Assembly: GCA_015680905.1 (NCBI GenBank)
Contig: CM027378.1
Span: 106,103,501 to 106,167,500, forward strand
DNA from: Coptis chinensis
Taxonomy: Eukaryota > Streptophyta > Magnoliopsida > Ranunculales > Ranunculaceae
Length of the DNA: 64,000 nucleotides
Direction: 5' to 3'
Part shown: positions 36,741 to 51,158 of the stretch, piece by piece
Layout of the letters: each line of letters starts with the position of its first letter
Numbering within the stretch: the stretch's first letter is position 1
Notes under the pieces: model-generated
Databases searched by the model: none
What the model was told of the DNA's origin: nothing
What the model saw: only the letters and a program-made list of their open reading frames with translations
Made by a program: the position numbers and the translations under genes

Positions 36741-38008
36741 GAATGCTTGATTCCATATGGAATATATATATATATATATATATCGAGATGGGATATTTAA
36801 TTCCGTCCGATGTGTTTTATAATCAGACGGAATCGAACATCCCGTCTAAAGTTCACAACTCAACTACTTTCTCGGTAGGCAACTGCTACTCTCATTTTCA
36901 CTTAGTGACAAGTGATCGACTTTTTCACTTAGTGACGAGTTTTTCCCAAAAAAAAAAAACTGTGAAAATTGTCAATTTCCCTCAATAGTGATTGTGATTG
37001 GAAATGCAAACTAATTCTCACGTGGTACAATTTACTTTCACGCGGCGTGGTGACTATTTACTTTGACTACCTGATTTACTTCTTAATTACGCAATTGTTA
37101 CTGACTTTTTTACTTCTATACATAGCTCCAGGCTACAGTAGTCCAGTGAGCATAATAGGCCAAATTCTTCATTGTTCTGCTTTAAATTTCAATGAACGTT
37201 TCTGTGTATTTATAAACCATCACCTAAATCTCGTGTTCGAAAGTCGAATTAAGATATAATAAATAAAGCCTAGGTTTCTGCAATGGTCAATAACCGCGTA
37301 TGTTCAATTCTACGTACGTTAGTTTTAGTTTACGGCTCTTTATCTAAAACAATATTTCAGAGCTACTGCCTTATTTTTTATGGTTTTACTCGTTTTTTAT
37401 TTATGTATTCTGTTTTCCAGAGTATTACAAAATGTTTACAGGAAGGGTGTATTTGATATCATGGAAGAGTGCCTGTGTGCACATCTCACTTTGTAGTGAA
37501 GAGTTTTCCTAATGCGATTTTGCAAACAAAGCAGCTTAGTTCTTGAGGATGGTGTGTTTATTAGTAATGTTCCACTTTGATACATTGCATGCATGTTTTC
37601 TTAAATCTCTAGGATATTTAGCATTTTTATTTTGAAATAGCCTTTTCGATGTAATGAAGATTTCGATTGTTTCGAAGTTATAACTTGTCTAGTTTTGTGT
37701 TTTTTCCTTCTGGCAGTAATCTGATGTTCTGAACGTATAATCAATGTCAGTAGACATTCAAAGGATCTAGGTTTTTTCTCATTATGGTCTTGGTCCTTAG
37801 ATTCCACCAGTTCATTCGTCTGATTGCCTACTTCTTCCATGAGTTTCTTGTGTTTTGTCATTTTTCCGTCTTTGCTCTTTGCCTTCGATGTAGGAATGTC
37901 TGGAAACCGAGTGTCTTCTAGGAATCAGTTAGTAGATTATTCCATCAGTTGTACGAGTTACTACTGTGTTTTTTTTAGGACTTTGTTTTTATAGTATGAC
38001 TGAAACCA
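36741..38008. other. Intergenic DNA
   Basis: No gene supported. An (AT)n run lies at about 36,763-36,782, and CCGTCTGA/TCAGACGG words on both sides form a small inverted repeat (around 36,800-36,860). The rest is AT-rich single-copy-looking sequence ending at the tRNA-like gene. Confidence 0.3.
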
Positions 38009-38081
38009 GCCGTCTTAGCTCAGCTGGTAGAGCGCATGTCTTTTAACCATGTGGTCGTGGGTTTGATTCCCACAGACGGCA
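38009..38081 (+). tRNA. tRNA-Lys(UUU)-like gene
   Basis: Cloverleaf: acceptor GCCGTCT (38,009-38,015) pairs with AGACGGC (38,074-38,080), discriminator A at 38,081; D arm GCTC...GAGC; anticodon loop CTTTTAA with anticodon TTT at 38,042-38,044; T stem GTGGG/CCCAC. Closely related to plant tRNA-Lys(UUU). Two departures: the last anticodon-stem pair (38,039 and 38,047) is T with C, and the T loop reads TTTGATT, with T in place of the normally invariant C, which also weakens the internal B box. It may be a drifting or inactive copy. An ATTTTATTCCTTT stretch follows, only weakly like a Pol III terminator. No intron. Confidence 0.88.
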
Positions 38082-38369
38082 TTTTATTCCTTTGTTCCTT
38101 GATCTATAAATGAAAAAGAAGAAATATGATTAAAATTTGCTTGTTTCTCTTCTTGGGTCTCTGCCATTCTGCCGGCTCTCAAAATTGTGGGCCTTCTATG
38201 TCTACACAGGTATGTACATCTTTCGCTTGGTCTCTTTGGATTTTTTTTTTTTGCCCTTTTGATGCATGAGGTTTTCATTTATTATAGTTCCACTTGCTAT
38301 TGCGCAACAACAGAGCAATTTATTCTAATTGGATAATAACAATATTTCCTTGTTGGGCAATGTACGTCT

Positions 38370-38800
38370 GTGCCAAATGCTGGAATAAATTCTGGTCAGA
38401 GCTCCACTTTTCTAAGCCGCTGCAACAGATGCTTCTGAGATCTGGCCAACAGGTCATGGTCCTCCATCACAAAATCAAACAGGCATCCTTCCTCATTTAC
38501 TGTATGAGTTCGTGTTAATGTGTATGTATCAGATGTTGTTTACTGAAGAGTGTTGAATGAATTCTAATCTCTCATTTATTGTGATTGGACTCATGTAGTT
38601 TGCACCATCTTCTTATGGTGAGCTCCAATTTACATCAATGTTTCAACTCAGTACCAACCAATATCACAAATGAATACACATGCTATTCCTTCAGCTGGAC
38701 AGCCTTAGTTGTCATCCGGAAGCCAGAGTGCACCAGCTGTCCCTGCTATGCAGCAGATAGGCCAGCAACCATCAGTTGTTGTTTTTCGCAGTTCATGTAA
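38370..38800 (+). pseudogene. PRP40-like N-terminal (P/Q-rich) gene relic
   Basis: Frames around 38,395-38,510 give FSKPLQQMLLRSGQQ followed, in another frame, by HGPPSQNQTG. After a gap they give FAPSSYG near 38,600 and, in a third frame, PSAGQP then SSGSQSAPAVPAMQQIGQQP near 38,690-38,775. This order resembles the Pro/Gln-rich region before the WW domains of plant pre-mRNA-processing protein PRP40. Frame changes and a TAG within the GQP segment break it; no WW or FF domain follows. The low complexity of this region lowers confidence. Confidence 0.45.
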
Positions 38801-39522
38801 GGGTCTTGCTATCAATTTTTCATTGTTCTTCTATTATTCCGTTCGAGTGTTCTGTTTCTGATTCCTGGCTGTTGTTTAATGGGAATTCTCTTTTTATTTC
38901 TGTTTGTTGCAATTTTTAGTCTACAGTTATCCAGCCCAACCCAAATAGCTAAATTTTATGTTTGTTGAAGTTATGGGGAACGAAATTCAGCTGGAACAAG
39001 GTAGTGCATGATAAATTTTCTTGCGTTTGATGCTGCCGGCTGGTCTTTTTATCCAGGTACTTTCTGATTGTGATGACATGGAGAAATGGAAGGTGTGTAT
39101 CATTTGCTACAGGTTTATGTTTCGTTTATTGATGATTGAGTGAAAATGGTAGGTGTATCTTTTTGGTGAAGTGTTACTTCAGGTTAATAGTTTCTTAGTT
39201 TCTAAGCCTTTCTGTTTTCCTTTTTGAGCTTGCATGTACGTCCAGTTTGAGCTTGCATGTACGTCCAGTTTATGGTTTCTATTATCTTCTTCAAAAGTAA
39301 GACAGACAATATAAGATTGTAAACAATAAGTATACAACAGTTTCATAAGATGTTTGAAATTGTACAATCTAAAACTAAAGCCAAAAAGAGCAGGTCATAT
39401 CATTATTCTCCACCAAAACAACATTTGTCAGACATCCCAACCAAACACCATCCATATATTTAGAGTGCATAAAAATGTTCTGCTGAATGGGAGAAGCTTC
39501 TCATTTCTTTGTTTACATACAT
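38801..39522. other. Intergenic DNA downstream of the CDPK
   Basis: No gene seen. A short exact direct repeat of about 26 bases (TTTGAGCTTGCATGTACGTC core) occurs at 39,223-39,274. The part next to 39,522 should be the CDPK 3' UTR on the minus strand. Confidence 0.3.
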
Positions 39523-42244
<2,722 letters not shown>

Positions 42245-43160
42245 TTGAAGAGATTGGCTGGCTTTGAAGTTTTTGTTTGTTCTTCCTCTAATGAGTTTGT
42301 TTGATTTTGTTGTAGAGAGTATTTGAAGGTGTAAGAGATAGAAGGGTATTGATTTCTTGCTTTGTTTTTAATTTTGTGCTTTGTCCACTTGGATTGTTCT
42401 TCTCACAGTTCATGATCACCTTTTTATATTGAAAAAGATAACTTCGCTTTCTTAGAGTAGCTAGAACATAAAAACGGATAAAGGTGTTGTTACAATGTTT
42501 GTCCTGGTTTTCTGATTCCAAACTTGTTGTCAGCTTCGCGCTTTAAAAGAGTTTTCCCAAAAAACCCATCTGCATAGGATGTTCAATATTAAACATTCCA
42601 TGGGTAGCATTGTCACTTAAACTTGAAGAATTAGGAACAGAGAGACCACTAAAATTAAAATCTAAAATAAACTCAAACCAACTACGCACGTTTCGATCAA
42701 CAGATCATTCTCACATACTTCCACTGAAATGAAATGCAGACGCGCACAGGTGCAGTAATAGTTGCGCCTACTAGAGGGCTTATCTGATCCAAAAGCCCAA
42801 AAGGAAGCACTATAAAGCATAAAATACATACTCTCTACGTGTTTATTAGTGAGAGAGAAAGAAGAAAAGAAAAAAGTGAAAAATAAATAGACAGGATTCT
42901 TTGACTAACATCCACTCCTTTACTAAGTAAATGCTCCCTAGAAAGCTTCAAAGGTTATTTATAAACGAAGGCATAATGAAGTATTTCTTTTTTGGTGGCT
43001 TGGTGATCAGAGTTTTGTTGTATTCACTTTATAGAGCAGCAAGAGATACATTTTAGAAGAGAAAATAGTATGTTTACAACTATCACTGCGACACTGTTCA
43101 TTATGGAAAAGGAAATAAGACATAAAAACATTTGCAAATAGGCTTTCTATACTAAGATGA
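42245..43160. promoter_or_regulatory. CDPK upstream region
   Basis: No gene supported. The minus-strand promoter and 5' UTR of the CDPK should lie within the first several hundred bases; I see no diagnostic element beyond AT-rich sequence. Nothing else notable until the target duplication at 43,161. Confidence 0.35.
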
Positions 43161-43169
43161 TTGATAAAA

Positions 43170-44221
43170 GGGTTTATTCGATTTTGGTCCCACTTTTAAT
43201 AGGATATTCAGCATTTGGCTCCTATAAATTGCTTAATTCATTTTTGGTTCCAATTCTGTTAGTTGACTGAGTCAACTTTAACTGTAACATATCATATTTT
43301 TAGAATGACAATTTTACCCTTCATGTGACTTGCATATGGAATTTGTAAATATCAGTTTTGATTTATTTCGATTTTGAATTCCAGTACAATTTCATTTTGT
43401 TGATTTCGATTTAAATGACCATCTAAATTAAAAAATTGACGGCTTGGATGTTAGTTTTTACATATCACAAGAAGTCAAGAAGGAGTTAGTTTATAATTAG
43501 GGTACTAAAATGACTAATTAACAATTACCCTAACAATTAGGGTTTAAGGTTACTTACAAAATTTGGGGTTTTTTTTTTCCAATTATAATTTATTTGTCAA
43601 ATTGAATATAAATTGGCCAAAATTATACTATATAAATTGGGGTTTTTGTCAAATTAGACTTCTATTGTGCATATTGTACATAAATTGGCCCCAATTACAT
43701 GTACACAAATAGGGGCTTTTGTCAAATTAGAATTATATTGTGTATATTATTGAACATAAATAGGCCCTAATTACACGTAACAAATTAGGGGTTATATCCA
43801 ATTAGGGTTCTATTTTGCAAAGTGAACACTATGATGAAGTCTATTGGATTGTGGGATTTTAGTATATTTAAAAAAAAACCCATTTAAATATATTTTTATT
43901 TTTGGCCTCTATTTTAACAAAACTTTTAAGCTTTTAGCCCCTCCTCCATTAAAAGACTATGGGAGCAACATTCAAAGCTCAAACGGCTAGTAGCTAATGA
44001 CCCATGGATGCCAACTATAAGATTTCGACACGTGTTATTTTGTTTTGTTTAAAAAAAAAACAACGTGTGGCACATGTGAGGGGTATTTAGGCCATTTTAA
44101 AATTATGAAGAGCAAAACATATTGTACCGTTAAAATTGACTCAGTCAATTGACATAACTAGGGCCAAAAATGAACCCTTGATAATACCCTATTAAAAATG
44201 GGGCCAAAATCGAATAAACTC
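43170..44221. mobile_element. Non-autonomous MULE-type element, 1,052 bp
   Basis: Long inverted ends: the left GGGTTTATTCGATTTTGGTC and the reverse complement of the right, GAGTTTATTCGATTTTGGCC. Similarity extends inward for more than 130 bases, including a GTTGACTGAGTCAACTTTAAC-like block. The nonamer TTGATAAAA flanks both sides exactly (43,161-43,169 and 44,222-44,230). Long TIRs and a 9-bp target duplication are the signature of Mutator-like elements. The interior (43,540-43,800) repeats a block containing ATTGGGGTTTTTGTCAAATT. No coding capacity is seen. Confidence 0.88.
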
Positions 44222-44230
44222 TTGATAAAA

Positions 44231-45205
44231 CGATGAAAAATGGTGACATAAGCCGGTGTAACATGCAACACATGCCATGGTTCCTAGATTAGATAACGAA
44301 ACATTAAAACACTCTCGTACCATGACACGTTTTGTGCACTTGTACACAAAAGTGAAGCATTCTGAATTTCTGATCGTCCCACGCACTCTTTTCTGTATGC
44401 CAATGCCATAGTGCCGTACACTAGCCATTGTGGTCATCCCACCCAGGAGAGTGACTGTTTCCAGCATAGCAGCATTTAGCAACGACCTTTAAGAAATTTT
44501 AACTGATCAAAATGCTAACTTTTCTGCCCTTGAAAATGATTTTCGGCAGTGAGAAACTTCTTGCTTGGCCTGACATTGTGTTGCAAACATAACAAAGTAG
44601 TGGTATGGAGGGCTCCATAAAGATCCTAATGGGGTGGGTATGGAGGGTGCTAAATGGAGATGGAGATGGAGATGGAGATGGGTATAGAGAATCCCCACCT
44701 CTTTCCAGGAGGGGATAGGAAATTTTTCATTAAAGTATTTAGTATTTAATATGCAGTGGGGGCATGAGCAGAGAAAGAGTGGAAAAGAGAGAGACATGAG
44801 TTTTGCCCGCAATTTGAGAGAAAGAAGATAATCAAGTGAGGGGGGAGCAGTAGGTGTGAACGGGGAAGAGGTCGGCTGAGGAAAAGTAGGGAGAGAGAGA
44901 GAGGTTTGCCCAACTTTCCAAACCCAACTCAAACGTTCTCTACCGCTCACTTGATTATATATATATTTGTTAAAATGGTGCAAGAGTGAAATTCAAACTT
45001 ATGACCTCATTCTTGAAACCATAATCATCTTTCTACTAGGCTAATGCTAAATTCATGAAGTGTCTTTGATATATAGACGAAAAATAGTTAATTTAGGTGA
45101 ATATAAATAAAGATTTTATTTTTAAGTTGGTTAATGGAGAGTGGGGCGGGTACGGGGAATCCTTGACTGCCTCTCAAGTGGGGATCGGATGGGTAGGGGG
45201 AATGA
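44231..45205. other. Repeat-rich intergenic DNA
   Basis: Contains a GGAGAT microsatellite at about 44,654-44,681 and GGGGAATCC/GGGTACGGG words on both sides (44,690 and 45,140-45,200) that suggest an old, unclassified repeat. The 158-codon minus-strand ORF at 44,507-44,983 is low-complexity and has no known domain, so I do not call it a gene. Confidence 0.35.
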
Positions 45206-45213
45206 AATTGAAA

Positions 45214-45910
45214 GGTATTAAATTACTTGGGACCAATATTGTTAGGCCCTTCCAAAAAAAAAAACAATTATTACAAATCATTTTCGGCAAAAGTTGTTTT
45301 GTGTTGGGCAGAAACCAACGTGAATTTCACTTGTTCTTGCAATCTTTTCAACCTGACCATCCTAAACTTTAAATCATATAAAAAAATTATATCATAACAC
45401 TAACATTAAACAAAATATGCGTAGCAAGAATGAGAAAATTCGAACACGCCTAAACGAGGATATAAAAACACCAAAACACATGCAGTCACACCCAAAACGA
45501 TGTTCATGTCATTTGGGATTTGGACTTAGAAAAAAACTTACGTTTGTGGTCACACCGTTTGGGTAAGTCCCAAACGGTGTTGGCCATATCGTTTGGGATT
45601 TAAACTTGGAAAAAACATAAAGGGTTTGTTTTTCCTAATGGGGTCTTTAAACGGTGTGACCACAAACCATGGAGGGACTTAATCCAAACGGTGTGGCCAT
45701 ATCATTTTTGAACTTACTCCAAAACGGTGTAAGTCCCAAGAATCCCCCCAAATTGTTCTTTCCAGGACTGTTTCGAGTTTATTGGAGATAAAGGGTGATT
45801 GCCCATTTAAGTGTTTTTGGTTGGGGGTGTATTGTTACAGGTTGTATGCAGGGGACCCGGCCCAACTCAGAGTCTGCCCAACACAAATAGGAGTGGCAGT
45901 AACAGGACTC
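45214..45910. mobile_element. TIR element B: palindrome-array family member, 697 bp
   Basis: Left end GGTATTAAATTACTTGGGAC then CAATATTGTTAGG and an A-run followed by CAATTATTACAAATCATTTT. Right end, reverse-complemented, GAGTCCTGTTACTGCCACTC then CTATTTGTGTTGGGCAGACTC. The octamer AATTGAAA flanks both sides exactly (45,206-45,213 and 45,911-45,918). Inside, at about 45,490-45,735, are four to five diverged units of the AAACGGTGTGGCCATATCGTTTGGGA type, with stems formed by CACACCGTTTGGG and CCCAAACGGTGT. No coding capacity. Confidence 0.82.
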
Positions 45911-45918
45911 AATTGAAA

Positions 45919-46640
45919 TCTGAGATGGGGAAGGCAAACCCGCCCCATTTACATCCTAAGGCCGCCTTTCGTGTATCTCAAACATTGCAACAAATCGAGC
46001 ATCAAGAAGCACTAGATAGGCGCGTACCATTTTTCAGTACGCAAGTGCTCAACTTACAAACCGGATACCCTGTTAAGCCCACAGGCGCAATCCAGTATTT
46101 CATATAAATCATATAATTAAAATTGTTAATCCTGTTCTCCATCTAATTATTAGAAAATAAATCAGACCAGAAATTTTTATAAATGGGAAGTTCTAAAATC
46201 TGAAAATGATACATTGTGTATTATTTTGAGATTTGATTTTTGTCAATCCAACTGTGAAATGTCAAATGTGATGCCAAAGTGTCAAACTACCAAGAATTTG
46301 AATCGAAAGTTTTAAGCTTTAAATTCTACAGCCTTCTTATTTTTATTCTTTTTTCCGTTGGGACAACTTTTATACTAATTTTAACTGAAAATGGTCAACA
46401 GCAGCATGGACTGATTAACAGACATACTAATTACGCAACTACAACTGTTAACATAATTCATTTGAAATATATACTTGGCCTGGACTGTACTCCAATGGAA
46501 GTTGATTAATGATTACATATACAACTTGTTTTAGGTAATTGTTGATGCGACTGTAACTGTTAACATAATTCATTTGAAATGCACACTTGTTATATACTTA
46601 TATATGCATGAGTGTATGGCTTTTTTTTTTTGGTAATTGC
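45919..46640. other. Intergenic DNA with a duplicated block
   Basis: No gene. The block ACTGTTAACATAATTCATTT at about 46,445-46,465 recurs at about 46,555-46,575, and a third variant (ACAACTGTTAATATAA) occurs near 46,683. The plus-strand ORF spanning 45,811-46,107 straddles the end of element B and is rejected as a gene. Confidence 0.4.
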
Positions 46641-46697
46641 ATGAGTGTACGACTTGTTTGAGGTTATTGTTGATGCAAAACACAACTGTTAATATAA
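46640..46697 (+). repeat. Left copy of a direct repeat flanking the minisatellite region
   Basis: GCATGAGTGTACGACTTGTT, then a spacer, then GTTGATGCAAAACACAACTG followed by TTAATATA. The same segments occur in the same order at about 51,035-51,140. The two copies bracket 4.4 kb, and each abuts a CTAG that closes a Helitron-like terminus on the minus strand. Confidence 0.65.
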
Positions 46698-47079
46698 CTA
46701 GCTTTCGAACCCGTCCTACGAACGGATGCCGTTATATTAAATTATTGTAAAAAATATTAGCAATTATGCATAGCTATGAGATATGAAAATTATATTAATC
46801 AGTCATTCAAATTTCTTGCACCACTCTCTATAAAAATGAAGCATCAAACCTTGATAAAACTCATTGACTTCTTTTTGTTGTTAGGTTTAATAATAGAAGT
46901 TTGATTAAAATTTTGTGAGAATGTCTAATGTGACGAAGATAATATTGAAGCTACTTGAATAGCATGACATTCTTAATCATAATAAAAAAATTATGATAAA
47001 TACTACTTAAAATGAAAAACTATATTTGTCGAGACATTTATTCCCTCTTACTTATAATACAAACATGTTTTAGGGGTTA

Positions 47080-48350
47080 TTAGTTCAATACATTTGCATT
47101 AAGTTTATGATTTTCCATTAATTATTCTTTGAAGTTAGTTCAATGTAGTACATTGCATTCGGTTTCAATTTCTCATTAATTATTCTTTGAGGTTAGTTCA
47201 TCTTTCACCTCTTGCATCAAGTTTTCGATTTTCCAATGCAATTGCATCCACTTTATAATTTCCCGTTTGTTATTCATTAAGGTTAATTTAGTACAGTTGC
47301 ATCCAATTTTTTATGTTTAATTAATTAGTCTTTGAGATTAGTTCAATGCATTTGCATCAAGGTTCCAATCTTCCGTTAATTATTCTTTGAGATTAGTTCA
47401 ATACATCTGCATTCAGTTTCTGATTTTCCGTTATTTATATTTTGAGGTTAGTTGAATGCAATTGCATCCAATTTTCGATTCCCGTTATTTATTTTTTTAG
47501 GTTAGTTCAATGCAGTTGCATCCAGTTTCCGATTTCTCATTAATTATTATTTGTGGTTAGTTCAATACATCTACATCCAATTTTCAATTTCATATTAATT
47601 GTTCTTTGAGGTCAATTCAATGCATTTGCATCAAGTTTCTGATTTCCGGTTAATTATTCTGTGAGATTAGTTTAATGTATTTGCATCCATTTTCTGATTT
47701 CTCGTTTATTATTTGATAAGATTGCATTTGGATCTAGTTCCCGATTTCCAGTTAATTATTGTTTGAGGTTAGTTCAATGAATTTGTATCCAATTTCTGAT
47801 TTCCCGTTAATTATTTCTTGATGTTAGTTCAATGCATTTGCATCCAATTTATTATTTATGCTTTAAGGTTAGTTCGATGCAAGTACATCCGGTTTCTGAT
47901 TTCTCGTTAACTATTCTTTAAGGTTATTTCAGTGCATTTAGTTTCTTATTTCCCACCAATTATTTTATGAGGTTAGTTCAATGTAGTTGCATTTGGTTTT
48001 TGATTTTATGTTAATTATTTTCTGAGTTTAGTTCAATGCATTTGCATCCAATTTCTGGTTTCCCATTAATTATTATTTTTGAGGTTTGTTTAATGTTTAA
48101 TGCATACCGTTTCACGATTTCCCATTAAATATTTTTTAAGATTTGCATCCATTTTCTAATTTTTCCGTTAGTTGTTCCAAATTAGTTTAATGCAATTGCA
48201 TCCAACGTTTCTAGTTAATTACTTTTTGAGTTTAGTTTATTGCATTTGCATAAAGTTTTTGATTTCCAAATTACTTTTTGAGCTTAGTTATGTATTTGAA
48301 TCCAGTTTTTAGATTTTCTTTTAATTATCCAATGTGGTGTGTAATACCAA
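47080..48350. repeat. Minisatellite array 1, unit about 60 bp
   Basis: About twenty diverged copies of GTTAGTTCAATGCATTTGCA, TCCAGTTTCTGATTTCCCGT, TAATTATTCTTTGAG in tandem, with indels that vary the spacing. The core ATGCATTTGCATCC is the best conserved part. AT-rich, with no ORF of note. Confidence 0.93.
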
Positions 48351-48859
48351 CTTCTACTTGATCTATCTATAGTGTCCCCAAACATGACATAAAAAAAAAA
48401 ATTATGTTTGATTTACTATGTTGGATCATCAAAGATTATCTAGTTCCCAATTATTCTTTAAATTATGCATGACTCACTATATGAAATCTGTAAAGATTAT
48501 CTACTTTTAATAGGTGTTGTTATATTAATTATTCTAAAAAATATTTGCAAATATGCGAAACTATTATATATTAATATTATATTGATCACTCATCTAAATT
48601 TCTTATAACCGTTTAAAACCTCACTCTCCATTAAAAAAAACTCACGTTTGATAAAACCTTTCAATTTCATTTTGTTGTTTAATAATAGAAGTTTGATTGA
48701 AGTTTTGTGAGATTTTTTTAAAGTAAGTTCATATATATTGAAGCTACTTGAATAGCAATAAGTTACCAATCATCTGAGAAACAGGATAAGATAAACACAA
48801 TTTTAAATGCAAAACTATACTTATCGAGACATTCTCACAACATATAATCCAACTATGTT

Positions 48860-49700
48860 TTGAGGTTAGTTCAATGCATTTGTATCCAGTTTCTGATTTT
48901 CCGTTATTTATATTTTAAGGTTAGTTCAATGCGGTTGAATCTAATTTTATTCCCATTATTATTATTTTTTAGGTTAGTTCAATGCGGTTGCATCTAGTTT
49001 CCGATTTCTAGTTAATTATTCTTTGCAGTTAGTTCAATACATTTGCATCCAATTTTCAATTCCACCAATTGTTCTTTTGAGGTCGACTTCAATGCATTTG
49101 CATCAAGTTTACGATTTCCAATTAATTATTTGAGATTAGTTTAATTCATTTTGCATACAGTTTTTGATTTCAATTATTTGATAAGGTTGCATTTGCATCT
49201 AGTTTCGATTTTCCGTTAATTATTGTTTGATATTAATTCAATGAATTTGCATCTAGTTTCCAATTTCGCATTAATTATTTCTTGAGGTTAGTTCAATGCA
49301 TTTGCATCGGTTTATTTTTAAGATTAGTTCAAATCAAATTCGCGGCCGGTTTCGATTTTCCGTTAATTATTCAAGATTAGTTCCACGATTTGCATCATGT
49401 TTCCAATTTATAATTAATTTTTCTTTGAGGTTAGTTCAATGCGGTTGCATCCAGGTTTTCGATTTCCCATTAATTTAATCTTTAAAGGGTTAGTTCAATG
49501 CATTTGCATCGGATCGATTTCTCAATTATTTTTTTTATATTAGTTTGATGTATTTGCATCCAAGTTTTAATTTATCGTTAATTATTATTCTTTGAGATTA
49601 GTTTAATGCGGTTGTATCCATATTTACATTTCTATTAATTACTTTTTAAGATTAGTTTAATGCTTTGCATTTTGCATCGAAACAATTTCCGTTAATTATT
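48860..49700. repeat. Minisatellite array 2, same unit
   Basis: About fourteen diverged copies of the same unit of about 60 bp (GTTAGTTCAATGCATTTGCA core). It is separated from array 1 by about 500 bases that duplicate the Helitron-terminal block at 46,728-47,080. The second array is shorter and more degraded toward its right end. Confidence 0.92.
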
Positions 49701-49724
49701 TTTTTTTTGAAATTTGATAGGCGC

Positions 49725-49725
<1 letters not shown>

Positions 49726-49800
<75 letters not shown>
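49726..49800. repeat. (AT)n microsatellite
   Basis: About 37 uninterrupted AT dinucleotides between GCGCGT and TATTTGATGC. Such a run is prone to length error in assembly. Confidence 0.97.
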
Positions 49801-49803
<3 letters not shown>

Positions 49804-51034
49804 TTGATGCTCAAAATTTATAAAATTATAAATTTAAATTGGAATATGTAAGTAATTATTATAGCCAGGAATTATGATTTTTGGAATCTTTAACTATGAA
49901 TAAATGTTTAAATCCCATTGTGGATGGCGCAACAAATCGAAAGAGTTTTAGGAAAATTGTTTTCGGTGGAAACTATTGTTTTTAGCAATTTAGTTTTTTG
50001 TAATATATATATATATTTTGTAATTAGCTATATTGTTTAGGAAAAGTTGGAGAATGTGTGACACTCTAGATGGGATTATTTTTTCATAATTAGTTATAGT
50101 GTTTAGGAAAAGTTATAACTCTCTAAAACTTTATATGGGAATTTTCTTTATTTATATCCTACTTTTTATAAATAGTAATAGAGTTTAGAAAAATCTGAAA
50201 AAAATATAGATTGGTTGAGGGTATAGTATAACTATAATTATATCTAAGGAATTGGAATTTGATTTTGTGTCATTTTTGAATCCTTAAATAAATGTCTAAA
50301 TCACATAAATGTCAAATCGAAAGGGTTTTAGAAAAATTGTTTTCCGTGAAATTATTGTTTTTAATTTAATTTAGTTTTTGTCTCAAAATTACAATTGTTT
50401 AGAAAAAAGTTTGAATCGATGAGATTGTTTTTTTAAGTAATTAGCTTAATTTAAGAAAAGTTGGAGATCTTATTTTTGTTTTTTCAGTTTATATAGTGTT
50501 TAGGAAAAATTGGAGGATGTGAAACTCTAAATGGAATTGTTTCTTTATTTATATCCTTTTTTATATTTAGAAAAAAAATGGTCAACATAGCTATAATATA
50601 TATCTGGGATAAAGATAAATATTTGTTTCCTATTTTATCTCCTACTTTTTTTTTCTTAATTAGCCAACTACAACTGTTAAAGAGGGTAGATATATATATA
50701 AATCCTAATTCATTTAATTAAATGACACTTGGACACTCTAGAAACGTTTTTCTCAATTGAAGAGAGTAGAGCTATAAAATATAGATGAGATTGTTTTTTT
50801 TTAAGTAATTAGATTAATTTAAGAAAAGTTGGATTACATAAACAAAATGAGATTGTTTTTAAGTAATTGTTTAGGAAAAATTGGAGAGAAACTCTAAAAT
50901 GGAATTGTTTTAAATTTATTTATATCACTTTTTATATTTAGTTAAAAAAGCATAAGGATATAAATTATAATATATATATATATCACTTAAAGATAAATAT
51001 TTGCATATTTTATCTCATATTTTTTTTTAGTAAT
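49801..51034. other. AT-rich repeat-derived DNA
   Basis: No gene. Blocks containing GTTTAGGAAAAGTTGGAGA or GTTTAGGAAAAATTGGAG, with GGAATTGTTT and ATTTATATCC nearby, recur irregularly (near 50,037, 50,099, 50,489 and 50,868), so the segment is itself built of diverged repeats. Confidence 0.5.
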
Positions 51035-51140
51035 TGCATGAGTGTACGATTGAAGAGGGTAGAGCTCTTGTATATATAAATTATTTTATCTCCTATTTTT
51101 TTCTTAATTAATGTTGATGCAAAACACAACTGTTAATATA
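51035..51140 (+). repeat. Right copy of the flanking direct repeat
   Basis: TAATTGCATGAGTGTACGAT near 51,036 and GTTGATGCAAAACACAACTG followed by TTAATATA at about 51,112-51,140 match the left copy at 46,640-46,697, with about 50 extra bases between the two segments. Confidence 0.65.
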
Positions 51141-51158
51141 ATAATATATATATAAAGA

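Larger units (their letters stand above)
46698..51158 (-). mobile_element. Helitron-like element(s) with internal minisatellites
   Basis: On the minus strand the left boundary reads as a Helitron 3' end: a 6-bp stem with 7-base loop (46,709-46,727; ACCCGT / ACGGAT on the plus strand), 7 bases, then CTAG at 46,698-46,701 followed by T. No Rep/helicase gene is present, so it would be non-autonomous. A block of about 350 bases next to this end (46,728-47,080) recurs at 48,523-48,870, so two tandem copies of the unit may exist. A candidate 5' TC start on the minus strand is at 51,158 (TCTTTATATATATATTAT), uncertain because that region is simple AT sequence. Confidence 0.5.

Noticed and set aside
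44507..44983. 158-codon minus-strand ORF
   Set aside because: Its content is low-complexity (including a Leu-His repeat from the GGAGAT microsatellite), with no domain; it is part of a degraded repeat.
45811..46107. 98-codon plus-strand ORF
   Set aside because: It straddles the right end of TIR element B and its target duplication, and has no recognised domain.
47080..49700. CRISPR-like or regulatory-array interpretation of the regularly spaced repeats
   Set aside because: This is eukaryotic nuclear DNA, the units are contiguous and diverged rather than identical repeats with unique spacers, and no cas gene exists. It is a minisatellite.
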